DNA from: DATAUD01 sp035511075
GTDB taxonomy: Bacteria > Verrucomicrobiota > Verrucomicrobiia > Limisphaerales > Palsa-1400
DNA length: 64,000 nucleotides
Reading direction: 5' to 3'
NCBI GenBank assembly: GCA_035511075.1
Contig: DATKFW010000152.1
Location: 1-64,000, forward strand
Within the stretch, counting starts at the first letter, position 1. Each line of letters begins with the position of its first letter. Shown here piece after piece: positions 42,540-51,452 of the stretch. The position numbers and the translations under genes were made by a program. The notes under the pieces were generated by a model. It did no database searches and was not told where the DNA came from. It saw only the letters and a program-made list of their open reading frames with translations.

Positions 42540-44324
42540 ATGTCTGCCGTCTCTTCTTCTTCAAGCAGCGCACTCCAACTTTCGGGATTGGCCTCCGGCA
42601 TTGACTGGACGTCGATTATCAGCGAAATGCTCACCATCGCGAAGGCCCCGGAAACTCAGATGACGGCCGAGCAGACTACCGACAACGAAAAGGACAGCGC
42701 CTATCAAACCATAGCTTCGGATCTCACAACCCTGGGCAATGATGTCACCACGCTTAGCAACCCAAGCTTTTTCGGCAGCCGCACAGCCTCGGTTGCCGAT
42801 CCCTCCATCGCCAGCGCCACCGCGGCCCAAGGCACTCCTTTGGGCAATTTCGCATTCGACGTCACGCAACTTGCCTCCGGCTCGGCTCAAGTGGGAACCG
42901 CTGTCGCCGCCAAACCCCTGAGCGCGACCAACAATGTCGCGAATCTGGTGATCGGATCCGCCGGTTTTGCCACGCCGATTACCGCGGGCACATTCACTGT
43001 CAATGGCCAGGCGATCACCGTCTCCACGACCGAAACATTACAATCGGTTTTTGATCAAATCAGCACCGCCACCAACGGCGCCGTCACCGCCACCTATAAT
43101 GCCACGACGGACGAGATTTCCCTGGCGAGCAACAGTCCTATTGTCCTGGGCAGTGCGACGGACACCAGCAATTTTCTTCAATCGGCGGAATTATATGGCA
43201 ACGGCACGGGCGCCGTCACCAGCACTTCAGCCCTGGGAGGCATCAATCTCAACAGCACACTAAGCTCGGCCAATCTGGCCACACCCATCTCCGACGGCGG
43301 CGCCGGGGCCGGCGAGTTCCTCATCAACGGTGTTCAAATCAATTTTAACGCCTCCACCAGCACCATCAACGATGTCCTCCAGGAGATCAATAATTCCTCG
43401 GCAGGCGTCACCGCATCCTACGACGGCGCCAACAATAGTTTTGTGCTCACCAACAATTCCACCGGTGACCTGGGAATTTCCTTGCAGGATGTCACCGGAA
43501 ATTTCCTGGCGGCAACCGGTCTTTCCGGCGGGGCTTTGCAACTCGGAAACAACCTGGAATACAGCATCGATGGCGGTGGCGCACAGGTCAGCGAATCCAA
43601 CACGATTGACGCAAGTTCCGCGGGCCTGCCCGGCTTGTCGGTCACCGCCCAGGGGGTAGGTTCCACCACAGTGGCCGTCGGCAGTGATACTTCCACGATC
43701 GCTACGGCGATCCAAAGCTTTGTGACCGATTACAATGCGGTCCAAACCTATATCAGTTCGCAAACAAGCACTTCCACGAACTCCTCGGGCGATGTCACCC
43801 CGGGACTTCTGACGGGCGACATGGATTCGGAAAACATCGAAACTACGCTGCGCCAGATGGTGGGCGCGTCGCCTTCCGGTTCCTCCGGCGGCGTTCAGAG
43901 TTTGAACGACTTGGGGATCGAGTCTGACGGCACCGACAATTTGCTGACGGTGTCGAACACCACGACCCTGACCAATGCAATCGCCAACAACCTTAACGAT
44001 GTGCAGAATTTGTTCACAAACTCGACCAATGGCATCGCGACAAGTCTTTCCACCTATTTGACCGGGGTCACCGGGCTTGACGGCATCCTGGACAACGATG
44101 AGACAAATATGACCACCGACTCCGCCTCTCTGACCGCCAGCATTAACAGTCTCAATGCGCAGATCTCCAGCGAGCAAACCGAGCTGACCAGTGAATTCAC
44201 CACGATGGAAACAGCGATAAACACCATCAACACCCAAAAGCAGTATCTCAATGCTTACTTCGGGGACTCCAGCGGCAGTTCAAACGCAGCCCCGGCCGCG
44301 GCCGGCACTTCTTTTGGTACGTAA
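42540..44324 (+). CDS. fliD: Flagellar filament capping protein FliD
   Basis: 594 residues. Cap at the filament tip that folds incoming flagellin. N-terminus LQLSGLASGIDWTSIISEML is the canonical FliD start (SGLASGxDxxxIIxxLM). Middle repeats (GTFTVNGQAITVSTTETLQS and FLINGVQINFNASTSTINDV) are flagellin hook-IN motifs. The C-terminal coiled part is SLTASINSLNAQISSEQTEL, then FTTMETAINTINTQKQYLNAYFG. Extremely rich in Ser/Thr, like flagellin. No clear own promoter in the 55 bases after the flagellin terminator. Confidence 0.95.
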   Translation: MSAVSSSSSSALQLSGLASGIDWTSIISEMLTIAKAPETQMTAEQTTDNEKDSAYQTIASDLTTLGNDVTTLSNPSFFGSRTASVADPSIASATAAQGTPLGNFAFDVTQLASGSAQVGTAVAAKPLSATNNVANLVIGSAGFATPITAGTFTVNGQAITVSTTETLQSVFDQISTATNGAVTATYNATTDEISLASNSPIVLGSATDTSNFLQSAELYGNGTGAVTSTSALGGINLNSTLSSANLATPISDGGAGAGEFLINGVQINFNASTSTINDVLQEINNSSAGVTASYDGANNSFVLTNNSTGDLGISLQDVTGNFLAATGLSGGALQLGNNLEYSIDGGGAQVSESNTIDASSAGLPGLSVTAQGVGSTTVAVGSDTSTIATAIQSFVTDYNAVQTYISSQTSTSTNSSGDVTPGLLTGDMDSENIETTLRQMVGASPSGSSGGVQSLNDLGIESDGTDNLLTVSNTTTLTNAIANNLNDVQNLFTNSTNGIATSLSTYLTGVTGLDGILDNDETNMTTDSASLTASINSLNAQISSEQTELTSEFTTMETAINTINTQKQYLNAYFGDSSGSSNAAPAAAGTSFGT

Positions 44325-44421
44325 AATCTTCCTGGGCCTCTTCCGCCAGCCGATCGTCGCTGGCAGCCGCTTGACTTGAAGGCGCATTTTGAAGAGCGCC
44401 AAAACGCAGAAATAAAAGGGC

Positions 44422-44448
44422 TAAGCTCCTTAAGAATTCTGCCGATAA
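44422..44448 (+). promoter_or_regulatory. Sigma-28 promoter candidate before the lipoprotein gene
   Basis: -10 GCCGATAA (44441-44448) is a perfect match; -35 TAAGCTCC (44422-44429) matches 4 of 8, spacing 11. Transcription would start near 44455, 86 bases before the ATG. The remaining bases from 44325 to 44540 hold no gene. Confidence 0.65.
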
Positions 44449-44540
44449 ATAGACATGTGTCAAAACATAGGACAGCCTGGGGACAACTCCAATTTCTCTT
44501 GTCCCCAGCCGCGTGATTTGATGAACCATTGAAATGCGCC

Positions 44541-45287
44541 ATGAATCAATCGCTTGACCGGTCCCGACGACCGCGAAAAATCCCCGTATGGGTCGTTCCC
44601 GGGTTGATATTGACCCTTGTGATCGCGGGATGTGATTCGATACCGAAGTCATTGGATGAACTTGGCCCCCGCTATAAACCGACCAATATCTACCGCCAGG
44701 GCGAGGTTCTGCCCCTGCAGATTCGGCGCGTGGCCATTTTGCCTCTCACCACCCCTGCTTCCACGGCGGACCTGACGGCGGGAGTCGACGATCTGGAAAC
44801 AGTTCTGTATGCGGAACTGGAGAAGTCCGGGCGGTTTGAAGTGATCCCGGTTTCCGCGGAGCAGCTCCGGGAATGGACAGGGCAGTCGGCATGGAGGGCC
44901 GATGAACAACTGCCGCTTAGTTTCCTGGAGCAGGTCCGTGAAGGCACCGGCTGTGATGCGGTTTTGTTTTGCCAGTTGATTCGTTATCAACCGTATGAAC
45001 CGTTGGCGATCGGCTGGAAATTTACGCTAGCGGAGCGGGGCAGGCCCCCCAACGACCTGACCGGTACTGTCAGGAACGCTGGACTGGAGATCTTGTGGTC
45101 CGCTGATGAGGTATTCGATGCCGGAGACGTCTCCGTGGCCAACGCTGCCCGGGCATATTATTCGCAACATCTTCGTAACGAAGCTCCTCTGTCAGATTCG
45201 TCCACCGTGCTGGGTTCACCCAGCCGATTTGGGCAGTACACTTTAAACGCCTTGTTTTCGACATTGCCGGGCAGACAAATTCATTGA
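44541..45287 (+). CDS. Flagellar-cluster lipoprotein, TolB/CsgG-like N-domain
   Basis: 248 residues from ATG 44541. Signal helix VVPGLILTLVIAGC with a lipobox-like LVIAGC, so probably an envelope lipoprotein. The segment IRRVAILPLTTPA, LETVLYAELEKSGRFEVIPV and GCDAVLFCQLIRYQPYEP resembles the nucleotide-like fold of CsgG/LpoB/FlgO-type lipoproteins, which sit near outer-membrane flagellar or assembly parts. I cannot assign a specific family. It is preceded by a perfect sigma-28 -10 box and followed by an FlgM-like gene with its own promoter. Confidence 0.75.
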   Translation: MNQSLDRSRRPRKIPVWVVPGLILTLVIAGCDSIPKSLDELGPRYKPTNIYRQGEVLPLQIRRVAILPLTTPASTADLTAGVDDLETVLYAELEKSGRFEVIPVSAEQLREWTGQSAWRADEQLPLSFLEQVREGTGCDAVLFCQLIRYQPYEPLAIGWKFTLAERGRPPNDLTGTVRNAGLEILWSADEVFDAGDVSVANAARAYYSQHLRNEAPLSDSSTVLGSPSRFGQYTLNALFSTLPGRQIH

Positions 45288-45294
45288 TGATCAC

Positions 45295-45321
45295 TAAAGT
45301 TTTGAGTTCCAGAGCCGATAT
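45295..45321 (+). promoter_or_regulatory. Sigma-28 promoter of the FlgM-like/fliS operon
   Basis: TAAAGTTT (45295-45302, 8 of 8), 11 bases, GCCGATAT (45314-45321, 7 of 8). This is the best sigma-28 match in the window. Start near 45328, 42 bases before the ATG at 45370. Confidence 0.85.
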
Positions 45322-45369
45322 AATCGAGGCAGGGTATTGGGCGATTTACAGTTGAACCTGCTTAGGATT

Positions 45370-45651
45370 ATGGAAATAAATACCAATATGAATGTAAGTG
45401 GCGTAAATGGCCTGATTCCGCCCGGCCGTTCGACGGCCGCGGCCAAGTCAGCCGCGGATACAGCCTCATTTGCCACTTCGGCGGGAATGGAAGCGGCATT
45501 GAAGGGCCTTCCTGACAGCCGCCCGGAAGCGGTTGATCTGGCCAAACAGTTAATCAACGATCCCGGCTATCCGTCGTCAGACGTCGTCAGGCAGCTCTCT
45601 CAATTTCTGGCGCCCAGTTTGACATCTCCAAACCAACAGCTCCGATCTTAG
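45370..45651 (+). CDS. FlgM-like small protein (putative anti-sigma-28)
   Basis: 93 residues from ATG 45370. Disordered Ser/Ala-rich N-half, then a helical C-half DSRPEAVDLAKQLINDPGYP and DVVRQLSQFLAPSL. FlgM has this size and layout, with a C-terminal pair of helices carrying (V/A)xxLxxxIxxGxYxxxxxxVA, and binds sigma-28. The match is loose and not conclusive, but a near-perfect sigma-28 promoter and position before fliS fit the feedback role. Alternative: an unrelated small flagellar protein. Confidence 0.5.
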   Translation: MEINTNMNVSGVNGLIPPGRSTAAAKSAADTASFATSAGMEAALKGLPDSRPEAVDLAKQLINDPGYPSSDVVRQLSQFLAPSLTSPNQQLRS

Positions 45652-45655
45652 GCCC

Positions 45656-46093
45656 ATGACTCAGCGTAACAACCCCTGGCAATCCTATCGTAAAGTCGCG
45701 ATTCAAACCGCCTCAGCGGGGCAATTGGTGCTCCTCCTTTATGACGGTGCCATCAATTATTTGGAAAAAGGCTTGACTGGTTTTAATCATCAAGACCCCC
45801 GGGAATTCAATCAGACCATCAACAATAATGTTATCCGCGCCCAGGCCATCATCCGCGAAATGAACGCCAGGCTGGACATGGAGCGCGGCGCCGAGGTCTC
45901 AGAAAATTTCCGCCGACTCTACAATTACTTCAACCTCCGATTATTCCAGGCCAATTTCAAGAAGAAGAGGGAGCCGATCGAGGAAGTCATCGGTCATCTC
46001 CGCGAGCTCCGGGACAGTTGGGCGGAAATGTTGTGTAAGGGAGGCGCCAATGGCGACGCAGCGGCTCGGGCCACGGATCTGCAACGTGCCTGA
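45656..46093 (+). CDS. fliS: Flagellar export chaperone FliS
   Basis: 145 residues. Binds the C-terminal helix of flagellin before export. Pattern: WQSYRKVAIQTASAGQLVLLLYDGAINYL (Y-x-x-x-x-V-x-T-A-x-x-x-x-L-L-x-x-L-Y-D-G), a long helix with NNNVIRAQAIIREMNARLDM, then a last helix with LRELRDSWAEM. It is 4 bases after the FlgM-like gene and 6 bases before an FlgN-like gene; clearly one operon. Confidence 0.93.
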   Translation: MTQRNNPWQSYRKVAIQTASAGQLVLLLYDGAINYLEKGLTGFNHQDPREFNQTINNNVIRAQAIIREMNARLDMERGAEVSENFRRLYNYFNLRLFQANFKKKREPIEEVIGHLRELRDSWAEMLCKGGANGDAAARATDLQRA

Positions 46094-46099
46094 TATCTC

Positions 46100-46489
46100 A
46101 TGGGCGCGCGCCAGGAAATCGCCAACCTTTTGGAGCACTGGCTTCAATTGTCCCAGGCTGAAGCCGGCGCCATTCGGTCCGCAAGCTGGCCGTCTTTAAG
46201 GGAGATTCAGGCAGCCAAGGCCGGTCTCCAAAAGCACCTTTCCCAAGCCAGACAAAAGTGGGAGTCGGAGAATCCCGGCGAAGTATTGGCCGGTCCTGGC
46301 AAACATCCCTTCTACGCGGAACTTCGCAAGCTGCTCTCCCTGGAAACGCGCAATGGCGAGCTGCTGGCCGCGCAACTTCGCCGCGCGCGCGCCCGGAGAG
46401 AATCGCTAAACGAGGCTCTCCGCAATTTGCGCAATCTGCATCAGTCTTACGTCTCGAAGCCGAGAGGGGTTTTGAACTGCTACTCGTGA
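46100..46489 (+). CDS. Small helical flagellar protein, FlgN/FliT-like
   Basis: 129 residues, all helical, with charged heptad-like blocks (EIANLLEHWLQLSQAE, LREIQAAKAGLQKHLSQAR, LRRARARRESLNEALRNL). No certain family motif, but size, charge and position directly after fliS match flagellar export chaperones of the FlgN/FliT kind, which carry hook-associated proteins such as FliD. ATG at 46100 is 6 bases after the fliS stop. Function inferred from context. Confidence 0.55.
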   Translation: MGARQEIANLLEHWLQLSQAEAGAIRSASWPSLREIQAAKAGLQKHLSQARQKWESENPGEVLAGPGKHPFYAELRKLLSLETRNGELLAAQLRRARARRESLNEALRNLRNLHQSYVSKPRGVLNCYS

Positions 46490-46578
46490 GGGTGGACCGG
46501 GCGCCACTGCGGCGGCCGAATTAGGCGTTGAGTTTGGGATAGGAATCCATAATACTCATTGCTTAGACTAATAGCTCT

Positions 46579-48555
46579 ATGCGAATCGACCTCCAGGCGT
46601 CCGAATCAGCCCCGATTGACCGGGTTTTTACTGCGGCGCCGCGTTCTTTTATGCCGCAAAGCTGGTTGGAGGGCGGAATGGCAATTCTCGACGCAACTGG
46701 ATGCGTGCTGGCCGTCAATGAACCGTTGAGCCACTGGCTCGATCAGACGCAAACCGAGCTTATTGGCCAGCCTTTTTGGGATACCCTGGGGACGATTTCA
46801 TCGCATTGGAAGGAGTCGCTGGTCCAACTCAGCCAAAGCGCCTCCCCGTTTGACCGCCTCAATCTGAAACTTGCTTTCCCGGACTCCCAATCCTCGCAGT
46901 GGTTCATCCTGGAAACGGCGCGGCACCAGGGCAACTGTTTCGTCCGATTGAGTTCGATCCTGCCGCCTCTCTCGGAATTGGAGGAATCGGTGTGGGACGA
47001 GCATCTGGGCAATGAATCCGCGCGGCGGGAAACGTACATGCGGTTGCTGCGCGCTGAAGCGCAGTTGGATGGCCTGATGCAACGCTGGCCCTGTGTCATT
47101 TTCAGCCAGCGGCCTGATTTTAGTTTGCAGTTTGTAAGCCCCAATATCGAGGAGTTGACCGGTATTCCCGTGACCCGTTGGTCAAGCCAGTCGCAACTGT
47201 TCTGGCAGGTCGTCCACGAGCTGGATGCTGTCGAACTGCAGCAACAATTTAAACGCGCGGTCCGAACCGGTGTGGATATCACCAACACCTATCGAATCCG
47301 GCACGCGGTTACCGGACGCGTCGCCTATATCCTGGAACATCGCCACCCCACCACCAGCCAAAATGGCCTGCTGCTGGCTTACGAGGTGGTCTGGCTGGAT
47401 GTTACGCGGCAGACAATCGCCGAGAAGCGTCTTTCGACGGCCGCGTGGAAGGAGACTTTGGGGGTGCTGACTTTGGGAATGGCGCACGACTTCAGAAACA
47501 TCATGGGCGGGATTCTTTCCTTGAGCGAATCGTACCTCGCCCAGGTCGATGAATTCCATCCGTTTCAGGAGGGGCTGTCTTTAATCAAGAAGAATTCCTT
47601 GCAGGCCAGTCAGCTTGTCCAGCGAATGATCAACCTGCATTTGGGCCAAACCGGCGAACGCAACTATCATGATCTGAACGATATTGCCACGGACCTCGTC
47701 GAGCTGGTCAGCAAGATCCTCCCCCGTCGAATACGCGTTGCAACGGAACTGGCGTCTGAGTCGCTTCCCGTTTACGCGGATATTGTGGAACTTCGCCAGG
47801 TGGTGATCAATCTGCTGCTCAACGCCGCCGACGCGATGCCCCAGGGCGGCACCCTCACTTTGCGAACTTCCCGTCACGTCAAGCCGCCGGAGTTGGAGAA
47901 TATGAAAGGAACGATGCCACGGTCGCCCTGTGTTTGCCTGACGATCCAGGACACGGGCTGCGGAATCAAGGAACGTTATCTTGCGTCCATCTTCGACCCA
48001 TTTTTCACCACGAAGTCCAAAGGTTCGGGATTGGGGCTTTATAATGCCCGGATTGCCGTCGAAAAACATCAGGGCGCAATTTCAGTCCAGTCCAAGGAAG
48101 ATACCGGGACCAGTTTTCAAGTCTGGCTGCCCCAGGCCGACTTCTCCGAGTCCAACCAGGATAACACGCAGGCGCAACGAAAGCTCGTGGCGCGCCGGAG
48201 CATTTTATTGCTGGGACAATCGGGCGAAATACTTGACAAAACCGCCGAATTCCTCCGCTCGCACAACTATCATATTGTTATGGCCACGCCCGGCGACAGC
48301 CTGCCGGAGTTGCTGCAATCCAACGATTACCAATTTGCGGGTGTCATGCTCCTGGCCGAGCCCAACTTCCCCGGCCTCAATTCGTTGCTGGCCGAGGTGC
48401 GCCAGCAAACCAAGGGGATGAAAGTGGCGCTCAAATTGTTCGGGTGCAGCCAGGACGACCTTGACAGCCAGATGGTCAAAGGTGTCGATTTGCTCCTGAA
48501 CCCGGATTTGTCCCAGGCGGACATATTGGGAAAATTGGACTCCTTCCTGAATTGA
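46579..48555 (+). CDS. PAS-domain histidine kinase with degenerate receiver
   Basis: 658 residues. PAS-like domains at about 30-150 and 165-285 (WLDQTQTELIGQPFWD; FSLQFVSPNIEELTGIP). HisKA with GMAHDFRNIMGGI, phospho-His near residue 302. HATPase: LRQVVINLLLNAADAMPQGG, DTGCGIKERYLASIFDPFF, SGLGLYNARIAVEKHQG. The last about 120 residues look like a receiver (ILLLGQSGEILDKTAEFLRS...) but the acidic pocket and the phospho-Asp are missing, so it is a pseudo-receiver. No membrane helix, cytoplasmic. Sixteen bases before an HD-GYP-like regulator. Its position within the flagellar cluster suggests it feeds the sigma-54 activator at 53,474 (FlgS/FlgR-like), but this is inference. Confidence 0.9.
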   Translation: MRIDLQASESAPIDRVFTAAPRSFMPQSWLEGGMAILDATGCVLAVNEPLSHWLDQTQTELIGQPFWDTLGTISSHWKESLVQLSQSASPFDRLNLKLAFPDSQSSQWFILETARHQGNCFVRLSSILPPLSELEESVWDEHLGNESARRETYMRLLRAEAQLDGLMQRWPCVIFSQRPDFSLQFVSPNIEELTGIPVTRWSSQSQLFWQVVHELDAVELQQQFKRAVRTGVDITNTYRIRHAVTGRVAYILEHRHPTTSQNGLLLAYEVVWLDVTRQTIAEKRLSTAAWKETLGVLTLGMAHDFRNIMGGILSLSESYLAQVDEFHPFQEGLSLIKKNSLQASQLVQRMINLHLGQTGERNYHDLNDIATDLVELVSKILPRRIRVATELASESLPVYADIVELRQVVINLLLNAADAMPQGGTLTLRTSRHVKPPELENMKGTMPRSPCVCLTIQDTGCGIKERYLASIFDPFFTTKSKGSGLGLYNARIAVEKHQGAISVQSKEDTGTSFQVWLPQADFSESNQDNTQAQRKLVARRSILLLGQSGEILDKTAEFLRSHNYHIVMATPGDSLPELLQSNDYQFAGVMLLAEPNFPGLNSLLAEVRQQTKGMKVALKLFGCSQDDLDSQMVKGVDLLLNPDLSQADILGKLDSFLN

Positions 48556-48570
48556 AGTCTTGAAGTCTCG

Positions 48571-49851
48571 ATGTCATCCGCAACGAACATATTAAAGGAA
48601 TCGGGCCATCCGATACTGATCGTCGACGATGAAGAAATCGTCCTGGTGGCGTTGCGCGATACCTTGCTGCGCGAAGGCTACCACGTCGTCACCTCCCCTC
48701 ATGCCGTCCACGCCTTGAGCATTCTCAAGGAACAGCAGTTCTCAGTGGTCATCACGGACCAACAGATGCCCATGGTCACCGGTTTGGAATTCCTGGCTCA
48801 GGTTAAGCAAATTCAGCCCGACGCCACTCGGATACTCATTACGGCCGTCTTGAGTCTGGGGACCGTCATCGACGCGATCAATAAGGGAGAAATCTATCGC
48901 TTTATCGTCAAGCCCTGGCTCCGCGAAGAGTTGCTGGCCACGGTCAAAAACTCGGTTCAACGATACGAATTGATCTGTAACAATTCCCGGCTCCATGCCG
49001 CCACGGTGGCGATGAACGAAAAATTGATCCAGCTCAATCATGACTTGGAAGTACAAGTCGCAAGAGTGGCGGAACAGAACACCCGCCTCGAGTACCTTGC
49101 CCAGGCCCTGGGTGAGAACCTTCGCCAATCGGTGGAACTCTGTGTGCAAACCATGCAGACCTTTTACCCCACGCTCGGCAACCAGGCGCGCCGCGTCTTC
49201 GAGCTTTGCAGGGCAATGGCCACTGGCTTGGAACTGCCCGCGGAGCAACGCCAAACCCTCGAAATCAGCGCCTGGATTCACGATATCGGCCTGGTCGGTG
49301 TCCCACGCCGATTGATCAAGCGCTGGGAGGTGGAACCGAACAGCTTAAACGAAGCAGAGCAGGCGCTGGTGCATCATCATCCCATACTGGGCGAGGAACT
49401 TGCCGGTTTTGCTCATCCTCTCCGTGAAGTCGGCCCCACTATCCGCGCCCACCACGAACAGTTTGACGGCAGTGGTTATCCCGACAAACTCCGCGGCAAG
49501 AGCATTCCGTGGCTGGGGCGGCTGCTGGCGGTGGCGGTTTCTTATGCGGAAAGTGACCTAAGCCCCCAAGAAGCCTCCGAAACGATCAGCCGCGGCAGTG
49601 GTTCAGCTTTTGACCCGGAAGCCGTGAGAGCTTTTCTGCGCTCCGTGCCCAAAGCCGTCGTGCCTGGAAAACAACGGGAAGTCTTGCTCGCCGATTTGCG
49701 TCCCGGGATGGTGCTGGCCCAAGGCATCTATACGGCGACCGGTCTGCTTTTGATTCCCGATGGACAGAGATTGACTTCCACTTACATCGACAAGCTTCAT
49801 AATCATCATCGCATCAATCCCATTTCCCAGTCGCTCCTGGTTTATTGTTAA
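48571..49851 (+). CDS. Response regulator with HD-GYP-like output
   Basis: 426 residues. Receiver at 10-130 with ILIVDDEEIV and phospho-Asp in VVITDQQMP, KPW at the end. A coiled linker follows, then an HD-GYP-type domain: HDIGLVGVPRRL, HHHPILGEELA, HHEQFDGSGYPDKLRG. HD-GYP proteins usually cleave cyclic di-GMP. Here the His that normally opens the HD core (H-x-x-RV) is replaced (NQARRV), and HDIGK is HDIGL, so activity is uncertain. A C-terminal extension with LADLRPGMVLAQGIYTATG resembles the DUF3391-like end of some members. Probably partner of the upstream kinase; links flagellar control and cyclic di-GMP. Confidence 0.9.
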   Translation: MSSATNILKESGHPILIVDDEEIVLVALRDTLLREGYHVVTSPHAVHALSILKEQQFSVVITDQQMPMVTGLEFLAQVKQIQPDATRILITAVLSLGTVIDAINKGEIYRFIVKPWLREELLATVKNSVQRYELICNNSRLHAATVAMNEKLIQLNHDLEVQVARVAEQNTRLEYLAQALGENLRQSVELCVQTMQTFYPTLGNQARRVFELCRAMATGLELPAEQRQTLEISAWIHDIGLVGVPRRLIKRWEVEPNSLNEAEQALVHHHPILGEELAGFAHPLREVGPTIRAHHEQFDGSGYPDKLRGKSIPWLGRLLAVAVSYAESDLSPQEASETISRGSGSAFDPEAVRAFLRSVPKAVVPGKQREVLLADLRPGMVLAQGIYTATGLLLIPDGQRLTSTYIDKLHNHHRINPISQSLLVYC

Positions 49852-49857
49852 TTCCTG

Positions 49858-50775
49858 CTAAACCAATCCCTCGAGCATGTTTGGGATTCCCTCGAGGCTG
49901 CGTTTCAGGCTCGCGCGCGTGATCGTTTTTTCTTCCGGGGTCTGGCGGGCGAAGAGGATTTTCCAGCCGGTTGAATCCACCCAGCTTTCGTCGGCCACCT
50001 CGGTGCGATTGCCGCTGTCGCCAATTTTGGCATGGCGCACCAGCAGGTCGGCCATCTGCACCGCGGCGACGATGTTGCCGTGGTGCTCCGCCAGCTCGGG
50101 CTGATGATGGAACTGCACTACTTCCACAAAAACTTCGGGCAATATTTGCTTCTTGATATAAATCGCCCCAAGCTCGGCATGGTCCATGCCCAGGACTTCC
50201 CGCTCCAGTTCCAGCAGATCCAGGCCGCTTTCGGTCCGGCGCCGGTAAATCTCGGTGAAGTGCTCGGGAAAGGTCGAGGCCATCACGATCTTGCCCACAT
50301 CATGAATCAAGCCCGCCACGTAATCGATCTCTTCGTTCGGGGTCTGAACGATGTCGATGACCTCCCGCGTCATCAATGCCGTGCCGATACAATGCTGCCA
50401 GAATTCACGCCACAGAAACCGGTAATTTCCCGCCAGCCTTTGAAAATCTTCTATGATCGGCGTCACCATCGCCAACTGCCGGATTCGGCGCACTCCCAGA
50501 TAGAAAACGGCCTCCTCAATGTTTTTTATCGGCTTGGAAATACCGTAATAAACCGAATTAACCATTCGCAAGAGCCGCGATGTAAGGCTTGGATCGCGTC
50601 GAATGATTTCGGCAATTTGCGACGTATAACGTTGATCCGCCCCAAGCAATTCCTTCAAGGCGCTGTCAATGCTGCCCAGGGAGGGAAGACAGGCGCAGCC
50701 CTTAAGCCGGTTCTCAATTTGATGAGAATTCAACGGTTCGCAAGGGGCATGTGAAAAGTGTACTTCTAAACTCAT
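49858..50775 (-). CDS. HDOD-domain signalling protein
   Basis: 305 residues from ATG 50775; upstream in-frame codons to 50931 lack a conserved match. The HDOD core runs from LPSLGSIDSALKELLGADQR to about residue 260, with IIRRDPSLTSRLLRMVNSVYYG, YLGVRRIRQLAMV and VAGLIHDVGKIVMASTFPE; HD residues are kept in HDVGK, and DHAELGAIYIKKQILPEV with FHHQPELAEHHG follows. HDOD proteins relay signals without known catalysis. Convergent with the HD-GYP gene (6 bases between stops). Confidence 0.9.
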   Translation of the reverse strand: MSLEVHFSHAPCEPLNSHQIENRLKGCACLPSLGSIDSALKELLGADQRYTSQIAEIIRRDPSLTSRLLRMVNSVYYGISKPIKNIEEAVFYLGVRRIRQLAMVTPIIEDFQRLAGNYRFLWREFWQHCIGTALMTREVIDIVQTPNEEIDYVAGLIHDVGKIVMASTFPEHFTEIYRRRTESGLDLLELEREVLGMDHAELGAIYIKKQILPEVFVEVVQFHHQPELAEHHGNIVAAVQMADLLVRHAKIGDSGNRTEVADESWVDSTGWKILFARQTPEEKTITRASLKRSLEGIPNMLEGLV

Positions 50776-50801
50776 CTGATTTCTATCGTCAGACGGCGGC
50801 A

Positions 50802-50828
50802 AAAAGTTAAGCAGGCAAAAGCCGATTC
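50802..50828 (+). promoter_or_regulatory. Sigma-28-like promoter candidate for the 50.96-54.9 kb operon
   Basis: AAAAGTTA (50802-50809), 11 bases, GCCGATTC (50821-50828): 6 of 8 matches in each box with exact spacing. It overlaps the 5' region of the divergent HDOD gene. Confidence 0.45.
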
Positions 50829-50960
50829 TCACGCATTTCTTCCTGCTCAAGCTACCCCCCATTTCTGCCGATAGCTCATCCGGATGGACATCGGCTCGGA
50901 AGTCGGTGCCAGCCGCTATTGAAAGCGCCAATACAGCATTTGAATCAACCTGTCTGGCAA

Positions 50961-51443
50961 ATGATTATGACTAAACCGGAAAAGCGATCCAAAATGGGTT
51001 CCCGGCGCTATTTTCCCCTGATCATCACGGCTTGCACGGGAATCCTTGTCTCAGCCTGGGCCGACACAGCCTATTTGCCGACAGTTGGGCCGTCGCCATT
51101 TCGTTATCGCCCCATTTTTGAACCCACCACCAACAAGGTCGCGCCGCCACCGACGATGCCGGCATTGCTGCCAGTCCAGCTTCCCGTCGAGAAACCGGAA
51201 AAACCGGCTGTGCCCGCGCCGGTGCCTCCGTCCCATGATTCAGCCCCTGCAACCGACCGGGCCGATGCCGTTGTGGAATCGCCCCAATCCGATGGAGTGA
51301 TTTCTCCACAAATGCTCCTCAAATATTTTAACAAATCCACCAATGGCAACGCAGCCAGCTTCGGCGCGCCGCTTGATTTTACACCGCCCCACGTCGTGGA
51401 CTCTCCCTCCAGCAAATCCGAAAATTCCACCCCTTCCCATTAA
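50961..51443 (+). CDS. Proline-rich secreted protein of unknown function
   Basis: About 160 residues from ATG 50961; ATGs at 50967 and 50994 are also possible, and a TTG at 50919 is less likely. Signal peptide YFPLIITACTGILVSAWA. The mature part is Pro/Ala/Val-rich (PPPTMPALLPVQLPVEKP) and then Ser-rich with SPQMLLKYFNKSTNG as the only likely helix. No known domain. First gene of a run with the TPR protein, a chaperone-like protein and the sigma-54 activator, which suggests a flagellum-linked envelope role. Confidence 0.65.
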   Translation: MIMTKPEKRSKMGSRRYFPLIITACTGILVSAWADTAYLPTVGPSPFRYRPIFEPTTNKVAPPPTMPALLPVQLPVEKPEKPAVPAPVPPSHDSAPATDRADAVVESPQSDGVISPQMLLKYFNKSTNGNAASFGAPLDFTPPHVVDSPSSKSENSTPSH

Positions 51444-51452
51444 ATCAATCGG

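Noticed and set aside
43260..44237. 325-codon minus-strand frame inside fliD
   Set aside because: Shadow of fliD; composition rich in Arg/Gly without any family match.
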